NCBI GenBank assembly: GCA_001798265.1
Contig: MGRR01000085.1
Location: forward strand, 1 to 5,091
Length of the DNA stretch: 5,091 nt
Source: Deltaproteobacteria bacterium RIFCSPHIGHO2_12_FULL_43_9
GTDB lineage: Bacteria; Bdellovibrionota; O2-12-FULL-43-9
Direction of reading: 5' to 3'
The position numbers were made by a program, and so were the translations under genes. Position 1 is the stretch's first letter. Each line of letters starts with the position of its first letter. The notes under the pieces are model-generated. The model had not been told where the DNA came from. It searched no databases and saw only the letters and a program-made list of their open reading frames with translations. This document shows, in pieces, positions 1 through 3,681 of this stretch.

Positions 1-53
1 CCCGACGCTGCTTCGCAGCTGGGGGTGACGAGGTGATTTATGCAACAAAGCCC
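1..53. mobile_element. Terminal part of an IS5-family (IS903-type) insertion sequence, extends left of window
   Basis: Read on the minus strand from position 52 down to 35, the sequence is GGCTTTGTTGCATAAATC. It differs at one base from the 18-bp terminal inverted repeat I recall for IS903 of the IS5 family. The repeat reads inward towards position 1, so the body of the element, including any transposase, would lie left of the window and the outer edge is at about 52-53. Positions 7-19 inside the end form a small hairpin (GCTGC, TTC loop, GCAGC). No transposase coding is visible in these bases. The family call rests on the terminal repeat alone. A decayed or solitary end is also possible. Confidence 0.55.
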
Positions 54-54
54 A

Positions 55-270
55 CTAACGCACTGGGTTTCGGATGATCCATTCCAGAAAGGGAACTAAA
101 GAATCAGGAATTCCTAAAGATCATCGCTTAGGGCAATGGGGTTTCTTCTGAACCACATCTCCCATAGTGGCACCAAAATCTGAATAGCGAGGCAAAGCCC
201 AATAAATATTCACAGCTTCATCAACAGCCAGTCTATTAAAATACCCTACAAAAATGTAATATTCAACTGA
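55..270 (-). pseudogene. Decayed unrecognised reading frame
   Basis: On the minus strand a frame is open from 270 to 124 (49 codons). It contains ordinary-looking protein stretches such as GYFNRLAVDEAVNIYWALP and ends in HCPKR before a TGA at 121-123. The same frame continues past that TGA with SLGIPDSLVPFLEWIIRNPVR to a TAG at 55-57, two bases outside the IS end. There is no convincing start codon with a ribosome binding site, and an in-frame TAA sits at 271-273. It may be the C-terminal remnant of a gene broken by the neighbouring IS and palindromic element. I do not recognise the family. The opposite strand also reads openly for short stretches, so this could be chance. Confidence 0.3.
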
Positions 271-286
271 TTACTTAAATTCTCCC

Positions 287-369
287 GTAACTATTCAGTT
301 GTCATTCCCGCGAAAGCGGGAATCCAGATCCCTGCTTTCGCCGGGATGACACACATGCTGAATAGTTAC
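287..369. repeat. MITE-like palindromic repeat with 12-bp terminal inverted repeats
   Basis: The ends GTAACTATTCAG (287-298) and CTGAATAGTTAC (358-369) are perfect inverted repeats. Inside them, 301-320 and 330-350 form a second, imperfect inverted pair (GTCATTCCCGCGAAAGCGGG against a complement differing by small indels and one substitution). The left inner arm also folds on itself: 304-311 pairs with 316-323 around a GAAA tetraloop (8-bp perfect stem). The core resembles the GC-rich GTCATTCCCGCGAAAGCGGG dispersed repeats seen in many proteobacterial genomes. No protein is encoded, so mobility would depend on a transposase elsewhere. Transcribed RNA would fold strongly and could act as a transcription barrier. 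Confidence 0.75.
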
Positions 370-396
370 ATTCCCCATTAATTTAGGGAAACTACC

Positions 397-424
397 GTGG
401 GTTTGAATCCCTCCCTCTAAGCCA
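397..424 (+). other. tRNA-Ser-like 3' end fragment (possible att-site remnant)
   Basis: The 28 bases read as a T-arm (GTGGG, loop TTTGAAT, CCCTC), a 7-base acceptor 3' strand (CCTCTAA), a G discriminator and CCA. By memory this matches a typical bacterial tRNA-Ser 3' end (GAGGG, TTCGAAT, CCCTC, CCTCTCC, GCCA) at about 24 of 28 positions. One T-stem pair is mismatched. No D-arm, anticodon arm or matching 5' acceptor strand is found upstream, where the palindromic repeat lies, so this is not a functional tRNA. Integrases often use tRNA 3' ends as attachment sites and leave such fragments at island borders. That reading is an inference. Confidence 0.35.
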
Positions 425-437
425 CTTCAACAATATA

Positions 438-466
438 TTGACAAGTACGGTAAACTACCGTACTAT
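438..466 (+). promoter_or_regulatory. Sigma70-type promoter of the toxin-antitoxin operon
   Basis: A perfect -35 box TTGACA (438-443) is followed by a 17-bp spacer and a -10-like TACTAT (461-466, four of six consensus bases). The transcription start predicted from this geometry is at about 472-473, on the toxin ATG at 472. The message would then have essentially no 5' leader. No Shine-Dalgarno sequence precedes that ATG, which fits leaderless translation. Confidence 0.7.
444..464. promoter_or_regulatory. Operator: perfect 9-bp inverted repeat within the TA promoter
   Basis: Arms AGTACGGTA (444-452) and TACCGTACT (456-464) are exact reverse complements around an AAC spacer. The palindrome fills the spacer between the -35 and -10 boxes and overlaps the -10, so a bound repressor would block RNA polymerase. 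XRE-type antitoxins, alone or in complex with the toxin, commonly bind such sites to autoregulate, and one is encoded at 749-1054. A 10-base copy of part of the site (AAACTACCGT) also occurs at 389-398, as a possible extra half-site. Confidence 0.75.
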
Positions 467-471
467 TTATT

Positions 472-759
472 ATGGTTAGACCATCTAAGGTTTTAACTTC
501 CAAAAATTTTGAAAAGCAGCTAAAAAAGCTACCAAAGTTTATTAATGAAGCTGTCTTAATCTGGATTAGTACCGTGGAGGAGATAGGAATTCGCGAAACC
601 AGAAAATTAAAGGGCTATCATGATGAGCCCTTGAAAGGATCACGAAGGGGACAAAGGTCAGTAAGGCTAAACAAGGCTTACAGGCTATTTTATACGGAGC
701 AAGATTACGGTTTAATAGATTTGATAACTATTGATGAGGTAAACAAACATGGGTACTAG
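472..759 (+). CDS. RelE/HigB-like toxin of a type II toxin-antitoxin system
   Basis: This 95-residue basic cytoplasmic protein has the layout of the RelE/ParE/HigB toxin superfamily. An N-terminal helical region with KQLKKLPKFI (16-24) is followed by RKLKGYHDEPLKG (44-56), GQRSVRL (60-66), AYRLFY (69-74) and a C-terminal EVNKHGY (89-95). Family members usually cleave mRNA, often on the ribosome, and the basic Arg/Lys/His residues in the C-terminal half would serve RNA binding and catalysis. Length is typical and the gene appears intact. ATG at 472 is chosen because no other in-frame start lies near it, although it has no Shine-Dalgarno and coincides with the predicted transcription start. The gene overlaps the antitoxin by 11 bp, giving the toxin-first order seen in higBA systems. 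mRNA cleavage is inferred from the family, and a ParE-like gyrase inhibitor is less likely. Confidence 0.88.
   Translation: MVRPSKVLTSKNFEKQLKKLPKFINEAVLIWISTVEEIGIRETRKLKGYHDEPLKGSRRGQRSVRLNKAYRLFYTEQDYGLIDLITIDEVNKHGY
736..739 (+). promoter_or_regulatory. Ribosome binding site of the antitoxin
   Basis: GAGG lies inside the end of the toxin coding sequence, 9 bases before the antitoxin ATG at 749. The antitoxin has a Shine-Dalgarno while the toxin does not, which could favour antitoxin synthesis from the shared message. Confidence 0.6.
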
Positions 760-1054
760 AAAATCAGCAAAAAGTTTATTAGAAAGCATGATTGGTCCTG
801 CAACATTTGGAAGCTTTTTGCGTGCAACCAGAACCTCAATGGATGTTACTCAGAAGGAGATGGGAAAACTCATAAGAGTTTCTAAATCTGTAATTTGCGA
901 TATAGAAAAAGGAAGGCAGATGGTAAGTCCAAAACTTGCGCAGAAGATTGCTCAGAAGGCCGGATTATCAATTAGATTGGCTGTTCAATTATGCCTACAA
1001 GATCAGCTGCGGATGTCTAAAGTAGATATGAAAGTCAAATTAAAAGCAGCATAA
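749..1054 (+). CDS. XRE-family helix-turn-helix antitoxin
   Basis: This 101-residue protein has one XRE/Cro-type DNA-binding domain. The helix-turn-helix spans about residues 34-57, starting TQKEMGKLIRVSKSVICDIE and ending in KGRQ. The N-terminus (SLLESMIGPATFGSFLRATR, residues 9-28) leads into the domain. The lysine-rich tail after about residue 85 (ending KVDMKVKLKAA) has no second domain and may contact the toxin. It should neutralise the upstream RelE/HigB-like toxin by direct binding and repress the shared promoter through the palindrome at 444-464. The start is supported by GAGG at 736-739. The overlap with the toxin stop suggests translational coupling. Both TA genes are visibly more AT-rich than the nuo genes, consistent with separate origin. 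The role is inferred from the pairing and the domain. Confidence 0.88.
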   Translation: MGTRKSAKSLLESMIGPATFGSFLRATRTSMDVTQKEMGKLIRVSKSVICDIEKGRQMVSPKLAQKIAQKAGLSIRLAVQLCLQDQLRMSKVDMKVKLKAA

Positions 1055-1069
1055 ATATTTCTAAATATT
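1052..1069 (+). repeat. AT-rich direct and inverted repeat upstream of acr3
   Basis: TAAATATT occurs twice (1052-1059 and 1062-1069), and AATATTT (1054-1060) is also a perfect inverted repeat of AAATATT (1063-1069) around CT. It overlaps the antitoxin stop codon and precedes the acr3 leader. The stem has no G or C and no U-run, so it is unlikely to terminate transcription. It could be an AT-rich promoter element or a regulator site for acr3. No recognisable ArsR-type operator was seen here. Confidence 0.3.
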
Positions 1070-1132
1070 ATGTAGATCAATATTTTGTCGGCTTGTTCTT
1101 CTGCGCGTATTGAGTATACGTTACCCGGATCC

Positions 1133-1138
1133 GGAGGT
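1133..1138 (+). promoter_or_regulatory. Shine-Dalgarno that sets the acr3 start at TTG 1142
   Basis: GGAGGT is a near-perfect ribosome binding sequence. Only a TTG at 1142-1144 lies in frame just after it, with 4 bases between GGAGG and the TTG. The open frame reaches back to another TTG at 1085, but that one has no purine-rich site before it. Confidence 0.65.
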
Positions 1139-1141
1139 CAT

Positions 1142-2221
1142 TTGGAAAAGGTTATTCACGAGGAGCGCAATTTAAGCTTCTTCGAGAGGTATCTCACCCT
1201 GTGGGTCCTTGCGTGCATCCTAATTGGAATTTTACTTGGAAAGGCATTTCCAGAATTTGCCCACACTATTGACGCAATTTCCATCTATCATGTGTCAATA
1301 CCAATAGCAGTTTGTCTTTTCTTTATGATGTACCCAATCATGGTAAAAATCGATTTTGCCGAGGTTATTAATGCCGGTAGATCCGCAAAACCCGTTTTTC
1401 TTACACTATTTATTAATTGGGGCGTAAAACCATTTACGATGTTCGCTATAGCGGGGTTGTTTCTTGGAGTATTATTCAAAGACTTGTTGCCCGGCTTTGA
1501 AATCACAAAAGATGGATCCGAGGTTGAGCTATACCGCTCTTATATATCTGGCTGCATATTACTGGGAATAGCTCCATGCACCGCCATGGTACTCATCTGG
1601 GGGCACCTGGCGAAGGGTAATGATGGACATACACTTGTGATGGTAGCCATTAACTCCCTTGCCATGCTGTTTTTATACGCGCCTCTTGGTGGGTGGTTAC
1701 TTGGCATCAATAAGATGCCAATCCCATGGCAGACGATTGTACTCTCGGTTCTGATCTATGTTGGGTTACCACTCTTTTGTGGATACTACTCCAGAAAAGA
1801 GATCATAAAACGGAAGGGGTTTAAGTGGTTTGAAGAAAAGTTTATTCATTATCTGACACCGGTATCCATAATAGCCCTGCTTTGCACCCTGGTTCTCCTA
1901 TTTTCATTTCAGGGAAATCTTATACTTGATCAACCTTACATCATACTTCTAATAGCGATTCCGCTTTTTATTCAGACATGTTTTATATTTGCTTTAACCT
2001 ACGCAATCGCGAAGTGGTTGAAGTTGCCTTATAAAGATGCCGCTCCCTCCGCCCTGGTCGGAGCCAGCAACCACTTCGAGGTTGCCATTGCCACCTCTGT
2101 AGTTCTTTTCGGCTTGTCTTCCGGCGCGTCAATAGCAACCGTGGTTGGAGTTTTAATCGAGGTTCCGGTCATGCTGATGCTGGTACGGGTATGCAACAGA
2201 ACCAAACATCTGTTCGACTAG
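1142..2221 (+). CDS. acr3: ACR3-family arsenite efflux permease
   Basis: The product is an inner-membrane arsenite exporter of the ACR3 branch of the bile/arsenite/riboflavin transporter superfamily. It expels As(III), driven by the membrane potential or proton gradient. From TTG 1142 it has 359 residues, the usual ACR3 length, with about ten membrane segments. Diagnostic motifs are RYLTLW near the N-terminus, GIAPCTAMVLIW with the conserved Cys146, GASNHFEVAIA with the conserved Glu313, and GVLIEVPVML close to the C-terminus. A longer form from TTG 1085 would add 19 residues (beginning SACSSARIEYT) that do not look like an ACR3 N-terminus. The frame is intact. No arsR, arsC or other ars gene is in the window, so reduction of arsenate and arsenic-responsive control must come from elsewhere. 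Expression may be by read-through from the TA operon or from an unidentified promoter in 1055-1132. The stop interlocks with that of nuoN. Confidence 0.93.
   Translation: MEKVIHEERNLSFFERYLTLWVLACILIGILLGKAFPEFAHTIDAISIYHVSIPIAVCLFFMMYPIMVKIDFAEVINAGRSAKPVFLTLFINWGVKPFTMFAIAGLFLGVLFKDLLPGFEITKDGSEVELYRSYISGCILLGIAPCTAMVLIWGHLAKGNDGHTLVMVAINSLAMLFLYAPLGGWLLGINKMPIPWQTIVLSVLIYVGLPLFCGYYSRKEIIKRKGFKWFEEKFIHYLTPVSIIALLCTLVLLFSFQGNLILDQPYIILLIAIPLFIQTCFIFALTYAIAKWLKLPYKDAAPSALVGASNHFEVAIATSVVLFGLSSGASIATVVGVLIEVPVMLMLVRVCNRTKHLFD
2218..2221. other. Interlocked convergent stop codons (CTAG) of acr3 and nuoN
   Basis: The acr3 stop TAG occupies 2219-2221 on the plus strand and the nuoN stop TAG occupies 2220-2218 on the minus strand. 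Both share the palindrome CTAG. There is no intergenic DNA, so each transcript must run into the antisense strand of the other gene before it can end. Both proteins keep family-typical C-termini. Confidence 0.95.
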
Positions 2222-3675
2222 AATCCAAATATCTGAAGCCAGGAGATTGTTTGAGAAGAGATGGTTTCGTAGAAAAATGGAATAATCCCAACGATAACGC
2301 TTCCGATCCCACCAAGGACTATGGTTGTACCGAGTACGGGTGTTACGGAGATTTTTTCCGCTCCTTCAAATACGGGTTCAATGTACATCTGTCTGACGAT
2401 TCTTAGATAGTAATAGAGAGAAATTGTTGAGTTGACTGCCGCTACGGCAACAAGCCAGTTGAAACCTGCTTTTGACGCAATGGAAAATAAAAAGAATTTC
2501 CCGACAAAACCTGAAAGTGGCGGTATACCGGCAAGACCAAATAACGCAGCCATCATTATGAGGGCGATTATCGGATTTGTTCTCGCAAGCCCACGATAAT
2601 CCTCGATCTCTTCCCTTCCAGTCTCATTGGAATAAAAGACTATGACACTGAATACGGTAAGATTGGTTATAACGTAGATGAGAAGGTAAAAGATCATCGC
2701 CGGGCCACCCTCATCGAATGGGCCAAGAAAACCCATGATTAGGTACCCTGCCTGGGAGATGGCGCTGAATGCCATAAAGCGCTTGATATTATGCTGCACT
2801 ATCGCGACAAGGTTACCGAGTGTCATTGTCGCTGTAGCGAGAATGGCAAAGAGGGTGTTCCAGCCGGGGAGCAGACCTCCAACAAAGAAAATCTGAAATA
2901 GGAATGCTAATCCGGCACCTTTTGAAGCCACTGTTAGATAGGCGGTAATTGGTGTCGGGGCTCCCTGATAAACATCGGCCGCCCACATATGGAATGGAAC
3001 AATCGTAAGTTTGAATCCGACACCGGCAATAATTAATGCTGCCGCCAACCATATGGCGGGGGATGATGTGATAGTTTCAGCGATAAGGGGGAGCGAGGTG
3101 CTTCCGGTTAAACCATAAAGAAGTCCTAATCCGAAAAGTAGGGTCGCGGAGGATAGGGCGCCAAGGATTACATATTTTAATCCGGCTTCCGACGAGAGGG
3201 GATCGTGCTGCTTCCAGGCCGCAAGAACAAAAAGTGGAATCGTGGTTAACTCAAGACTGATATAAAGTGTAATTAGATCCCTTGCAGAGACTAAAAACAT
3301 CATCCCTGCAAGTGTGAAGAGTAAAACCATGTAATACTCTCCACGGGAACCTAAATGCTCGGGGTTTTCCCTTCTGTTTGCGAAGCGTCCGTCGAGAAGA
3401 TCGAGTGAGAGGGCGATGGTGATTAAGCATGAAAGCAGAAAGGAGATTTTAAACCAGCCGGTAATGCCATTAAAAACAAATCGTCCACCAAGCATCTCAC
3501 TCTCTAACGGAAGTAGATTAAATGTGAAAATTATCGCAGCAGTTAACCCAACCATTGCCAGCGGCGCCAAAACTATCTTTACGCGCTCGGAAACCAAAAG
3601 GTCTAAAAAGAGGACCAGAAAGGCCGTTATAAGAACAATCAGTTCTGGTAGCATCGGAATACTCAAAAAAATCAC
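2218..3675 (-). CDS. nuoN: NADH-quinone oxidoreductase subunit N (complex I)
   Basis: NuoN is one of the antiporter-like proton-channel subunits in the membrane arm of complex I, which couples NADH oxidation and quinone reduction to proton translocation. From GTG 3675 it has 485 residues, the typical length, with about 14 membrane segments. Visible key positions are the TM5 glutamate E142 (ISLELTTIPLF), the TM7 lysine K222 (GVGFKLTIVPFHMW), DVYQGAPTPI (234-243), the TM8 lysine K252 (VASKGAGLAF) and the TM12 lysine K393 (PPLSGFVGKFFLF). A complete proton path is therefore plausible. The GTG start directly abuts AAGGGG. A TTG at 3664-3666 is better spaced from that sequence and would give 482 residues starting at Ser5. 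The gene follows nuoM by 6 bp and is the last nuo gene before the opposing acr3, with no terminator hairpin seen. Confidence 0.96.
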   Translation of the reverse strand: MIFLSIPMLPELIVLITAFLVLFLDLLVSERVKIVLAPLAMVGLTAAIIFTFNLLPLESEMLGGRFVFNGITGWFKISFLLSCLITIALSLDLLDGRFANRRENPEHLGSRGEYYMVLLFTLAGMMFLVSARDLITLYISLELTTIPLFVLAAWKQHDPLSSEAGLKYVILGALSSATLLFGLGLLYGLTGSTSLPLIAETITSSPAIWLAAALIIAGVGFKLTIVPFHMWAADVYQGAPTPITAYLTVASKGAGLAFLFQIFFVGGLLPGWNTLFAILATATMTLGNLVAIVQHNIKRFMAFSAISQAGYLIMGFLGPFDEGGPAMIFYLLIYVITNLTVFSVIVFYSNETGREEIEDYRGLARTNPIIALIMMAALFGLAGIPPLSGFVGKFFLFSIASKAGFNWLVAVAAVNSTISLYYYLRIVRQMYIEPVFEGAEKISVTPVLGTTIVLGGIGSVIVGIIPFFYETISSQTISWLQIFGF

Positions 3676-3680
3676 CCCTT
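3673..3680 (-). promoter_or_regulatory. Ribosome binding site overlapping the nominal nuoN GTG start
   Basis: Read on the minus strand, 3680 to 3673 is AAGGGGTG, close to the ideal AAGGAGGTG. The GTG start of nuoN forms its last three bases, so ribosomes bound here would sit too close to that codon. The TTG at 3666-3664 lies 6 bases downstream of this element, a normal spacing, and is the better-supported initiation codon on this evidence. Confidence 0.5.
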
Positions 3681-3681
3681 C

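Noticed and set aside
287..369. CRISPR repeat unit.
   Set aside because: There is a single nested palindrome with no regularly spaced copies or spacers and no cas genes.
397..424. A complete tRNA or tmRNA gene ending in CCA at 424.
   Set aside because: No 5' acceptor strand, D-arm or anticodon arm can be found in the preceding bases. Only the 3' segment is tRNA-like.
1054..1069. AATATTT-CT-AAATATT as a terminator after the TA operon.
   Set aside because: The stem is only 7 A/T pairs with a 2-base loop and has no GC content or T-run, so it would not form a stable terminator.
1088..2129. The 21 bases at 1088-1108 (upstream of acr3) match 2109-2129 (near its 3' end) at 17 of 21 positions.
   Set aside because: The match does not extend on either side and the second copy is ordinary ACR3 coding sequence (GLSSGAS), so chance similarity is the simplest explanation.
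2191..2406. Plus-strand open frame of 71 codons across the acr3-nuoN junction.
   Set aside because: It overlaps the acr3 end in another frame and lies antisense to the conserved C-terminus of nuoN, with no independent support.
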